Of a stretch of DNA of 64,000 bases, positions 37,323-47,350 are shown in pieces. How positions within the stretch are numbered: position 1 is the first letter of the stretch; each line of letters starts with the position of its first letter. The notes below the pieces were generated by a model. That model did no database searches. It saw nothing but the letters and a program-made list of their open reading frames with translations, and was not told where the DNA came from. Source of the DNA: Darksidea phi (lineage: Eukaryota > Ascomycota > Dothideomycetes > Pleosporales > Lentitheciaceae); assembly GCA_030770425.1 (NCBI GenBank), contig JASJFT010000034.1, forward strand, positions 245,539 through 309,538. The letters run 5' to 3'. The translations under genes were made by a program, and so were the position numbers.

Positions 37323-38768
37323 GTTTGGAGATGAGTTGGTTTGTGGTTGAAGGAGTATTGTTGATACTGTCGGTTGATAGCTTTTATTGTGTAGCTTCGA
37401 GCGCTTCGGGATGATTGAGATGATAGTTGTGATTGATAGATTTATTCGTGGTATGCGTTTAAGGTAAATGTATCGGATGAGTGATGGCTCGGTTGCTTGC
37501 TTTGAAGTGTGCTTGCTTGTGATGGAGTTGTTGTGCTGTGATGATAAGATGGAAACGTCGGGGGTAGTAAACCTCTTATACTTCCTACCTAAAGCTTCAT
37601 GCGTCCCTATCCTCCTACATCGGGCTCTTCACGAGCACAAAAGCAGGAGTCATCCTGAACTTTGTCATCTTCTTCACGCCTTTCATGTCAAACTTAGCCT
37701 CCCTCAACAGCGTAGACACGAGTTACGAAGCGTGCCGACCAATCATGTCCCGCTCTGCCATTAGTAACGTTGGCGGTCAAGCACGCCTTTCCGTCGGCAA
37801 GCGTTGCCCGTCGTCGTTTCGCGCATATTGTGGCTTGCGCCTGAAGAAATTCTGCATCGTGATTGGCGAGTTTACGGTCGTGGTGGCTTGCTGGCGGTAT
37901 ACGAACAAGTTTTTCGAAGGACATGACGCAAGGACGCGCCCTACGCACGGGCCGTTGCTATGCGATTATTCAGCGCTAGATTTGAAAGCAGCGTCGTGCG
38001 CGCCCTGTGTAAGTGACATGGATGACTCTACGCAGTGTGTGACGGTGTCATGAAGTTTGAACAGCGAATTTGGTAGTCGTAGTGAAGACGATGGAAAAGG
38101 AAGGTTGAGTGTAGCGACGAGGAGCGCAGCCAATCGTTGCTGCAAATTTTGAACGAACAGCGATGCTCTGCAGCTGGACGATACAATGCTCCTTGATTTA
38201 GACACTGGAATACCTGAAGGGACCTCCGGGGAATTAGGTGTCCTGACCCCGCGTTTCTCGTTAGTCGACCGGGGGATCCAAGGCAAGCCTCCAGCGTATA
38301 TTCCTAGCTTTGTCGACAGACAGTAGGCGGATTCGTTCGGATGGATCGTTTCCTTCGCTTTCGAAGACGTCAAGTGACGACAGCCGCTCGGCTTGGGCTC
38401 ATTTTCACATACTTTCGTGTTATGGGCTCGGGTAGATTGACGAATAGCGTCAATCCAGCGGCACTAGGCTGTGTACCGCATTACGTGGCCGCTGTTACCA
38501 CTTTGCAAGTGGCCGATGCCGGGTAAGCTGATTCGCTCGAAATGATCACTGAACGAAAAGGAAGGCGCGTCAAATTGAGGAGCCAAAGCGGTGCTGATGC
38601 GGCTAGCAGGGGTCCGTGCACGTCGGGCTTATCGACTCCGCACTCCTCCACTCTCCTCCAAATCATCCCTCATCAACTTCGACATTAGCGAGGCGAAGCC
38701 CCATCGCTCAAAGGTTGCACTAGGTATTTCGGCTATGCGGTGGATCCATCACTACGCCGCCGTCCGAA
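37323..38768. other. Intergenic 1.4 kb, no supported gene
   Basis: Overlapping open frames on both strands (for example 37,685-38,053 plus and 37,966-38,373 minus) have no domain or compositional support. It probably holds the promoters of the 80-aa gene and of the regulator at 38,769. Confidence 0.5.
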
Positions 38769-40181
38769 ATGGGTGAATCCCGCCCGCGCCAGCGCCGATT
38801 CGCTACACGTTCACGCCAAGGGTGCCTCACCTGCAGGGCACGGAGAAAGAGGTGCGATGGCCAGCGTCCGGAGTGTCAGAACTGTACACGCCTCAATCTA
38901 TCTTGTGAATGGCAAGCTCTGCGTCGCGTCGTAGCCGATGCCGAGAATTCACCCAGTGAGGATAGCGCCCAGCCATCGAAGACCATTGCTGCGCCCTTGA
39001 GGCCATCGCTCGACCCTTGGGACTCCCTACCCGGAGACGAGATCTCAGAACGAAAGCATCTACTACGGTATTATGTAGAAGCATTTGTTCCGAGTGTATC
39101 CGTCGCGAATACGCCGTCTAGCTTCTATACCCATCTGTACATCCCATGGGCTTTCGAATGTGAAGGCATGCTCAACGCCATCATTGCTCTCTCCTCTGCG
39201 CAGCTAGCGCGACGCACTTCGGCCCTCGATAGAGCGCAGCACCTACGAAGCGTGTCTGTAAAGCATCAAAGAAGATGCCATGCGTACCTAGCGGACCGCG
39301 TTCCTCAAAACGGCGGCCCACCAAAAGACGCATACCAAGTCATTGCCGTCATTCTTCTTCTGGTTGGCCTTGAAGCCCTCAATGGCGAAAAGAGCACCAG
39401 ATGGCTTTCGCAAATGAAGTGTGTCCGTGGAATTCTCAACATGCTATCAGCCGAGCTCATCTTGAGGGATTCAGTCGAAGTAGACTCACTTCGACGGCAC
39501 TTCACGTACCACAACGCTTCAGCATCACTAATGGCACGAGTCTCGGATAAAGATATCCAGACATCTATTGAGACAGATCTTTCCCTTGTCTGCCCTGCCG
39601 GAGCGCCGCTCATGGTCGATCCGCTCATGGGGATCAATTACCAGCTATGCAGTCTGATCTCGCAGATACAGTACGTCAATTGTGCCAATCCGGCTTTCCC
39701 ACAGATCACTGAAGCAGCGTTTACTACGATTGAACGCGGCATTCAGCAATGGGCATATGGCAACCCGATGGGCTTGCCGGAACTGGACCTCCCTATCGCC
39801 ATGGACCTTATTGCGCTCGCAGAATCATATCGCCTTGCAGCCCTCATTCAGCTCTATCGGACTTCTGAACCACACAAAACGCTCATACCAGCCTGCGCCC
39901 AGCGAACGATGGAGTTTATTTCCCGCATACCGCCGGGTAGCCCTGCCGAATCCAGCATGCTCTACCCGATTTTCTTAGCTGGCGCTGAGCTGACGGATGA
40001 ACCGGAGATCTCAAAGTGCTTCAAACGACTTGAGGAAATACAAGCCAGGAATCGCTATGAGAATGTCAGCAATGTACAGAAAGTACTGGAGGAAGTATGG
40101 AGGCCTGCACTAAACGGAGGGGCGAAGAAGGACTGGGAGGAGGTACTGAAAGAGTGGGGCTGGTCGTTTACCCTGGGATGA
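38769..40181 (+). CDS. Zn2Cys6 transcription factor (Fungal_trans_2 type)
   Basis: Intact single-exon protein of 470 residues. The zinc cluster at residues 19-46 is canonical: Cys19, 22, 29, 36, 39 and 46 with C-x2-C-x6-C-x6-C-x2-C-x6-C spacing, in the context QGCLTCRARRKRCDGQRPEC. A serine/proline linker follows and then an all-helical region (about residues 90-460) with the LLRYYVEAF and LNAIIALSSAQLARR segments typical of the Fungal_trans_2 (PF11951) architecture, which also occurs in local regulators of metabolite clusters. Its stop lies about 660 bp from the end of the convergent P450 gene, so it is a natural candidate regulator of the P450/terpene cyclase pair. That link rests on position only. 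Confidence 0.9.
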   Translation: MGESRPRQRRFATRSRQGCLTCRARRKRCDGQRPECQNCTRLNLSCEWQALRRVVADAENSPSEDSAQPSKTIAAPLRPSLDPWDSLPGDEISERKHLLRYYVEAFVPSVSVANTPSSFYTHLYIPWAFECEGMLNAIIALSSAQLARRTSALDRAQHLRSVSVKHQRRCHAYLADRVPQNGGPPKDAYQVIAVILLLVGLEALNGEKSTRWLSQMKCVRGILNMLSAELILRDSVEVDSLRRHFTYHNASASLMARVSDKDIQTSIETDLSLVCPAGAPLMVDPLMGINYQLCSLISQIQYVNCANPAFPQITEAAFTTIERGIQQWAYGNPMGLPELDLPIAMDLIALAESYRLAALIQLYRTSEPHKTLIPACAQRTMEFISRIPPGSPAESSMLYPIFLAGAELTDEPEISKCFKRLEEIQARNRYENVSNVQKVLEEVWRPALNGGAKKDWEEVLKEWGWSFTLG

Positions 40182-40837
40182 ACGTTCTCGGAACAGAGCG
40201 CACCAGAGTAGCTTGATGCTACATTGCGTAAGAGAATCTCCCTGCAGAGGTTCGCCACCCAACACCAACACTCCGGACAATCAACCCCAGACGACCACGT
40301 TGCGGCGCGGTCAAACGCCATCTGCAGAAGATAAGCGCGATCATTCGTATCCCTGTCTAGCTCCAGCTAGTGGAGGGGTTAGGCGGCAATTGCAGGAAGA
40401 TAGGCGCGCCTGTTGGATCCTCGATTAGACTTCAGCGAATCATCGACTCTGACCGGGGCGGCCTGACTCGAACGCTAATGAGACAGGGCCGTGTGACCGT
40501 ACCTTATGGTTGGAAAAAAGCGACTGGCGCGGCACATTTGATGCAGAGGAATGTCCCGCACGCGGCTGCGAAGGCAGGGATGTTACGTGGGGAACCAAAC
40601 TATGAAGTCACATTTGATTACCGTTGAGCTATAGCAAGGACTAAGATGATAATGAACCAGGGAAAGACTGAGGACGGGATATCTAAGGCACCGTTGACGC
40701 TATTGACCGCACGGAGCCGTGTACAAGCTTCAGACGATGCAACCTAAGCCAGCTTCAATTGATACAACCTTAGCAAGCACTGACAAGAACCATGCCGACA
40801 TCAAAACTGTGCCTCTCAATTCCACTCACCCGGACAA
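40182..40837. other. Convergent intergenic region
   Basis: Lies between the 3' ends of the regulator and the P450. Short frames here (for example 40,370-40,627) show no domain. Presumably terminators. Confidence 0.5.
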
Positions 40838-42738
40838 TCAGCCGACGGTCACCCTGATCCCTTTGGTTTCCACCTTGGGCAAGGAGATGACGAAGTCGTG
40901 CACGCGCGCCACGTCCGTCTCATCGGTTTCGAAAAGCTCGAGCTTTGGGCCGCCTGGTCGAAAGAGAGTTGCCAGTGCAATGTACAGCTCGGCAAGGCCA
41001 AGGCTTGCGAGGGCACGATTAGCCCTGTTTGAGGAGATGCAATGCGGGATGGTGACGACTTACTTCTGGCCCAAACAATTCCTGGAGCCCCGTGCAAACG
41101 GCACATAGTTACGAAGCATGGCCGGAGTGATCTTACCCAACCAACGCTCAGGCTTCCACTTGAATGGCTCGGGAAATGCTGTAGGGTCTGTATGCATGAA
41201 GTAGATGGACATGCCTACAGGGATGCCGCGCGGGATGGTGTATTCGCGGTATTGGAGGGGGACGTCAGGAGAGATGCGGGGAAGGCGGTGCATGACGCCG
41301 TAGCCAAGACTGTGGGTGATTAGAACTGAAACTGGGCTGGGATGGGGGTTGAGAAGAGACTTGCCGAAGTGATTCCTTGATGACGGCGGTCAGGAGAGGA
41401 AGCTTCTCCAGCTCGGCCGATGTTGGGACGCGGAGAGGCCAGTCTGCCATTGGTTTGCGGAGCTCCTCCTGGAGAGCTTCCCGAAGCTGGGGCCGGGCGA
41501 GGATCTGGTATGCGGCGTAGCTGGAGAGGAAGCCCATGGTTAGCGTCGTCCTTGATAGACGGGATATGGTCGACTCACCCTAGACCGTGTGATGTGGTTG
41601 CTGTGCCGCCAGCGAGCAATACCTGGGCCTCTTTGACTAGTCTCTCGGGCGATCGTTCACTTTCAGGCATATCGCTGTTCGCCAGATGAAGGAACACGGA
41701 GCCCCTGTCGTCGGTTTTGACGCCCTTGCGGTCATTTTCCTGTTTGACGCGCACGGCCTCGTGGATACAGGCTAGCGAGAACTTCCTGAAGTCGTTGAAG
41801 ACTTGGCCGGCGGGTAAAGCCCATAGAAGGATGTTCATGGGGATGAAGCTCACGACATGGATGATCCAGGGGAAGCCGGTGAAGAGCGGGATTGATTTGA
41901 CCATGTTGACGATGCAGTCGAACCTGGGGAGGGTCAGCTGGTGTGCGTTGCACGTGTCCAGGAGAGATGACATACCACTCAGGAGAAAAGTCAGGGTGAT
42001 CCAGAAAATCAGGTTTCCTCTGGCCGTCCGGGCCGCTGGACAGACAGATGCGACACATGACATCGCTGCTGAAGGCACTAAAGACATGATCCAAGCGCAC
42101 AACCCTCTGCGTGCCACTGAATTCGAGCAGTCGGGTTTCCATCTTCCGGGTCACTTCGCCCAGCATGCCCTGCAGGCGCTGGACGCCATTTCGCGAGAAG
42201 AAGGGATCCAGGGGCTTGCGACGCTGGCGGTGGAGGTCGTGGTCGCGCGTGAGGATGTGAGAGGCTAAGTATCAAGGTCAGATGGGCCAACGGCTTGGTG
42301 GGGCGGCAATTGAGACAAACCGTCAAAGTCGATGCCCTTGACGAAGGCGTCGTAGTGGTCGGAGCGCCGTGTGCTTCCAGTGACGTACAGCTCGTTGAAG
42401 AACGAGGGGTCGTGGATGGACAGTTCCTCGGGGTTGATGCGCACGATGGGGCCTGGTCTCGATGTCAGCGGTTTCAAGGCCGAATGGCAAGTATCGATTG
42501 CTCGCGCTGGCCACGCACCGTAGACGGCGTGCATGCGTTCGATCTCGAAAACAAATTTGCCGTTGAGGAAGTAGTCGAAGTAGAACTCATACCACCCGGT
42601 CGCGGCGGCAAGCTTCGGACCCGGGAATTTGGCCAGCGGCGAAAAGAACAGGCGCCAGACGACGAGGAAGAGGAAGCGGACGAGGCAAAGGGCAGCCAAA
42701 GCGGCCAGGGCGACTGCGTAGTTGGAGACGAGGGCCAT
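40838..42738 (-). CDS. Cytochrome P450 monooxygenase
   Basis: Seven exons fit without frame conflict (42,519-42,738; 42,321-42,452; 41,976-42,264; 41,579-41,923; 41,365-41,520; 41,064-41,309; 40,838-41,024), giving 524 residues, a normal length. An N-terminal ER anchor (residues about 7-32) is followed by the proline hinge FPGPK. The I-helix motif AGGTATT lies at about residues 318-324, the K-helix ExxR (ESLR) at 378-381 and the heme loop FARGSRNCLG with ligand Cys459. All catalytic motifs are present. Overall it resembles the trichodiene-oxygenase-like P450s common in fungal terpene and polyketide clusters. Intron 5 appears to use a GC-AG pair (GCAAGT donor). It is divergent from the terpene cyclase across about 0.7 kb, so oxidation of the cyclase product is the likely role. 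Confidence 0.9.
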
Positions 42739-43452
42739 TGCGTGTCGGCAGAGATGTTCGAACGGCGACGAGAGCACGATGCCGGCGGGCTTTTGACTGC
42801 TGTCTCGCAGGCGCAAACCGGGGCGGTTAGCAGAGCCAACGGCCGGTGCGGCGCCGCTCCCCCTCCACGGCGACGGGCCCTAGACACGAGGCGCGCTAAT
42901 TAGGTCGGCTGCTGCAGACCGCAGCGTGGCCACAATAGCCGTTCGAATATCGACCGTACGGGATCATGGGCGCTAGGCGGCTAGCTGCAGCGACAGACAA
43001 GCGCGGCGGAAACGGTGGGGGTTGGCCGCGCCGCATTCGGACTGCCAGCGAAGAGGCGCGCCGGGATGGGACGGACCACGGACGCGCCATGGACGCATGC
43101 CTGGGAAGGTTTCGACGCGGTTTCGACAAGGTTTCCACAGCGGGCCCGTGCCACGCGCTGCCATGCCGCCGGGAATGCCGGGATTGATTGCCTCAGTCGA
43201 CTGCTGGGAGCCGCCCCTGTCCCCAGCATCCAAGCGTGCGAGCGTACGAGCGTACGAGCATGCGACTAGAGCCGGCGCAGCGTTGGCTCCAAGACCGCGT
43301 TTGGCAGGTCACATCCGACGCTTGTCGCGGCTGCGGCAACGCTGCTGGCCAGCCCATATGCTATCCCACCCCCCATAAGAACCGGCTGGCGGGTACCTGT
43401 TGCGTTGCTCGGAAACCCACTCCTGCCCCCCTCGGACAACGCCGCAAAAACA
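42739..43452. promoter_or_regulatory. Bidirectional P450/terpene cyclase promoter with tandem motifs
   Basis: A GC-rich 714-bp gap between divergent start codons. It contains three 11-bp repeats at 43,108-43,140 (GGTTTCGACGC, GGTTTCGACAA, GGTTTCCACAG) and four 8-bp repeats at 43,234-43,265 (GCGTGCGA, GCGTACGA twice, GCATGCGA) that include palindromic CGTACG. Both arrays would suit binding sites for a dimeric or arrayed regulator such as the Zn2Cys6 protein at 38,769; this is inference. Confidence 0.6.
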
Positions 43453-44834
43453 ATGGATTTCTGCTACTCGCAAGCCGTGCCTCGAGCCTCATACCGTGAC
43501 GACGGCCTCGCCCATGGCATCCCACTGCGGATCCACGGCGACGCCTTCAACGAGATCGCCGGCGCCCTGAGGGCGCAGAGGGACTGGAGCAAGTCTGTGA
43601 GTCCCGTGCGGAACTACCAGGGCGGCCTGGGGGACCAGTTCAGCTTCATCAGGGTCACCATTCCGGAATGCCTCCCAGACCGCGTCGAGATCATGTCCTA
43701 CGCCAACGAGTACGCTTTCTTGTACGATGGTACGTTTCTGCATCACGTCGTGGTCCCAGCGGCCTGGCCGCATCGCTGACCGGGAACATTCACTGACGAG
43801 CTCCAGATCAAATGGAGAATCTGGACCTCAAAAACGTAAGCACCCAGTTTCTGCACCCGCCGCCGGGCGCCGTCGTTGACCAAGCCAGTTCCAAGAAGGC
43901 CGCGATGACATGCTGCACGTCTTCGGCGACGACGCCCTGAACCAGCAAGTCACCGACGAAGACCGCCCCGAAAAGAAGCTGCAGGCCAAAATGCTCGCCG
44001 AAATGATGGCCATCGACCGCGCCCGCGCCATCACCACCATGGAAGCGTGGGCCAAATTCGTGCAGCTCGCATCGCGGACGCGTGCAGAGCCCTTTGAAAC
44101 ACTGGACGAGTACCTGCCCAGCCGCGCCATAGACGCCGGGGAATTGTGAGTCGCCCGACCGTTGTTGTGTAACCCCTCGTGCCATGTGTGCGTTGGCCGT
44201 GTACTGATTCGGTACCAAGGTTCTGGTTCGGCATGCTTACGTTCGCCATGGCGCTCACCATCCCCCCATCAGAACTCGAGCAATGCATGCGCCTCGCCCG
44301 TCCCGCCTACGAGGCCATTGGCCTGACCAATGATCTTTATTCGTGGCGCAAGGAACGCATCGACGCTGAAAAGGCCGGCCAGGACTATGTTTTCAACGCC
44401 ATCTGGGTCATCATGCGCGAGCGCAAGTGCAGCGAAGCGGCCGCCCTCGACGTCTGCAAGCAAGAGATACGACGGCATATCGCCGAATACGACGCTAACC
44501 TGCAGAATGCGAGGACCATGGCCCTCTCAAAGCATACCATCAAGTACCTCGAAGCTGTGCGGTTAAGTCACGTGGGGAACCTGGTCTGGAGTATCTACTG
44601 TCCGCGCTATCACGGGACGTAAGTGGCCGCCTTCTCTTCCCACCCATCTGCATGAGTACAGCCAGGAGCTAACCGTTCTACAGCACCCAGTCCCCTCCGC
44701 AGCAGTCCAGCATCACTCACAAGCTCCTCTGCCACGTCCAGTCGCTCCTCATAACACCCTTCCACCACTCGGTCGCATTCGGCAGACGCATTTTCTTCCG
44801 GCTGCTGCATATCATGCACAAGCAAGCCTTGTAA
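43453..44834 (+). CDS. Class I terpene cyclase, stand-alone, fusicoccadiene-synthase-like
   Basis: Five exons (43,453-43,729; 43,807-43,835; 43,889-44,145; 44,220-44,618; 44,684-44,834) give 370 residues. Aligned from memory of the family, it follows the N-terminal cyclase domain of fusicoccadiene-type chimeric synthases (YANEYAFLYD, LDEYLPSRAIDAGELFWFG, CPRY). The first metal motif is D92-D-Q-M-E96, a DDxxE variant of DDxxD split by an intron. The second, NSE/DTE, is N225DLYSWRKE233, complete. Chimeric enzymes continue into a C-terminal prenyltransferase of several hundred residues; here a short tail ends at TAA and no prenyltransferase motif follows in 2 kb. So it must use a prenyl diphosphate (GGPP or another) made elsewhere. 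The product is unknown. The P450 is its divergent partner. Confidence 0.88.
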
Positions 44835-46225
44835 CCGCATCACGTCCACGTCGCAATCTGGTCGGTATGCATAGCGACAGCTATGTGACGGCCGGCCGTC
44901 TGTACTTCGCTTTACCACAATCGTTTGCGTTTCCTTTTTTTTTACTTCTTGGGAGGCTAAGTGTAGCGGTTCGCCGCTATTGCTTAAACTGCTACAGGGA
45001 TGGATACCATGTTGGAGTGCTTCGGAACTTGTCATCGGGTTTGGGGAGGTTGGGACCCCGCACTGGTGGAGATACGTGGTCACGGTGCGCACATGTGAGC
45101 ATGACTGCGCAGCGTTTATCCTGATTTGGATAATGCCTTGGTCGGCGTGCATGGGATTCCGACTTGTCGGGGATGGAGACTGCCGGGTAAATCTGCTTAT
45201 ATGTAGTGCTGCGTTCTTTGGTAGATAATCTCATTCGTTTTGGGTCTTCTATAATACTTGATCGTACCAATCAGCGCAGTCCCAACAAGTCTTCATTTCA
45301 TCACCTCTTCACACTGCTTCAACTTTCTTGTCTCTCTAAATGGCCGGCTGGACCGTACCGATCTCGTGCGTTGCGATGTTGAGATTGTACCCGAGCAAAT
45401 ACCATCTAAGCCTGAGCCTAACCCACGACCCGCAACCCGCAAAATTCTCAATCTCGACGCTAAATCGAGTATACGCACCACGGGTGTTGAGAAACTTGTG
45501 CACGACCTAGTCCACTCCACATCATCTGCGTAATTTGAGCTTGTGTGTGCCATACTCTATCGATAGCAATCATGGCAAGGCAACCATCATCGCAGTTTCA
45601 AGAGGCTCGTTGGAAATGGCATCTTTTTGAGCTTGCTCGTTAGCTGGTCGAATGAGTTGGACGGTTTCTGAGTTATCTTGGTCTCGGTCTTGGCTATGTA
45701 GGTGCCCCTATTTTAGCCTTCATCTTCTTTGCAAAGGACGTCTTTGGAGCAGACATGGTAAAGCAGGAGTTTAATAGGAGTTTTAAAGTTCAAGTAATAG
45801 AGAAGAAAATGCAAGATCCTTTACAGAATGTATATTGTTATTTTAGGAAGTCCTATTATAAGACGGTACTGACCATTATATCAAAAGATATTGGCTTGTT
45901 ATACCACTCTTTCCCGTTTCTGATTCCATGGGTATCTGAATTGGAAATTCTAGCCACCAAGGATACACCTATTTTTATAATGTTATAACTAAAAGTAATG
46001 TTTCGAGCTTAGGGTATAGGATGAGATAACTGAGACAGTGATATTAGAAAGTTATGAGATAATATTTAAGCTCGTTTCTTAAATTCTAGGTCCTCCAAAA
46101 TGCTGTTCCAGTCAATCTCCTACATGCCAGTTTTGTCTATGGGATTATGGCAACAAGCAAAGGGATAAGTTAGAGCCTATCCAGCGGTAGATAATAGGTA
46201 TAGAGTGTGATAGATTATAAAATGC
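44835..46225. other. Intergenic 1.4 kb, no supported gene
   Basis: Downstream of the terpene cyclase. I looked specifically for a prenyltransferase domain (aspartate-rich DDxxD with flanking helices) in all frames given by the longer ORFs and saw none. Short frames (45,258-45,533 plus, 45,755-45,988 plus) lack recognisable features. Confidence 0.55.
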
Positions 46226-46543
46226 TCAATCAGCACTTAGGACTGGGTAAATATTCCAAAAATCAAACGCCGGAGTGCTCCAACTTCCTCCTGTTCCTTC
46301 CAATCTTCCGCAAGGCAGTGCTCTGTAAAGTTGTCCTCTAATTGCTCTGAGAAACATGTCCAATGACCTCCGACCGTGACGATCTACGAGTCCGGAGAAC
46401 TCTCTTAGACTTTCCACTCTGATCCTTGGCGCTTCGGGCTTGATATGATCGTGTGCGAACGCGTATCACTTCCATCGGGCAGGACCTTGTGCGCAATCTT
46501 AGCATAACAGTTTGTCACCGTGCCCCTGTAGTAGGTCTGGCGG

Positions 46544-47000
46544 TCATTCCGATAGGAAATCTCGTGATCCTTCAGCAATATTGAGCGATTGAACCCAGCA
46601 CAAAGTAAAGGTGAAATGGCTTTTCTCTCCCCACTTTCCCTCTTCGCCAACGATGCCATTATCGCTGCTAAAGATGTCAGAAATAGGGGGCTTTGCGAAG
46701 GTCTCTCCGCCGACCTTGAGCACTCTATTCTTGGCATAACCCTTCGGCTTGCCATGAGGCGCTGTATGCGCCGAGGGCTGTTCCGGTATATTCAGGACTT
46801 TCTTGACCTATTTGTCGTATTAGTCGTCAAATAAATGCCGGTACATTTGCATGCCATCGGACGGGGGAATAGCCCGTAGGTACTCGTCGCGCTCTGGCTG
46901 CATTACAGACATAACGTAATCGCCGTGGTCGTGATTGATGTGTGCTCGAGTTTCTTGCAGATGGCTTACACATCGTCAGCAAGGAGACCGGTTACGTTTT
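46544..47000 (-). pseudogene. Degenerate coding relic, family unknown
   Basis: One minus-strand frame stays protein-like for about 150 codons (from about 47,000 to the TGA at 46,544), with segments such as HINHDHGDYVMS (46,913-46,942 for its first part), QPERDEYLRAIPPSDG, GYAKNRVLKVGGETF and FSSDNGIVGEEGKWGEK. It is interrupted by only two stops, TAA at 46,820-46,822 and TAG at 46,808-46,810. Both are the codons produced by C-to-T change in CAA/CAG. Beyond 46,560 another frame (down to about 46,405) looks equally protein-like (DHEISYRNDRQTYYRG), suggesting a frameshift or intron. I do not recognise the family. No start codon can be assigned. Confidence 0.45.
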
Positions 47001-47100
47001 GCGTGTCGCTAGAAGCGCATTTCAGCGACAGTGCGAAAGGTAGTCCGACTTATTAATACACGCTTCTTCCTACCCGATAGACCGTAGTGGATGGAGGTAT

Positions 47101-47180
47101 TTGTTTCGGATTTACACAATGGGAGTCTTCTTTACAAGGTCCGCACGAAACACAGTAGAGGTGCTATACCCACACCTTAA
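47101..47180 (+). repeat. Left arm of an inverted repeat flanking the reductase gene
   Basis: Matches the reverse complement of about 48,785-48,880 (shared core CCGCACGAAACACAGTAG and AGGTGCTATACCCACACCTT). The right arm has about 17 extra bases in the middle. Diverged elsewhere. Confidence 0.7.
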
Positions 47181-47350
47181 ACACGATACTAGAGCTGTAG
47201 AGCTGTACACAGTACGGTCGACCGAAAGGGATGTTCACGGCCGGCGAGGTGATGTTTCGAATATTGGCAGGCGATGTAGATGGAAGTATAAAATGGTTAC
47301 TTGAAAAGGCGACATAAAGGAGGCCCACAAACCAAGTACATTCGATTACC

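Noticed and set aside
37685..38373. Overlapping frames of 122 aa (plus) and 135 aa (minus)
   Set aside because: They overlap each other, show no domain, signal peptide or splice support, and have unnatural composition.
44610..45270. Minus-strand frames downstream of the terpene cyclase
   Set aside because: Partly antisense to the last cyclase exon; no motif, and not a prenyltransferase.
45755..45988. 77-aa frame after the terpene locus
   Set aside because: Hydrophobic end but no recognisable family or splice partner; likely chance in AT-rich sequence.
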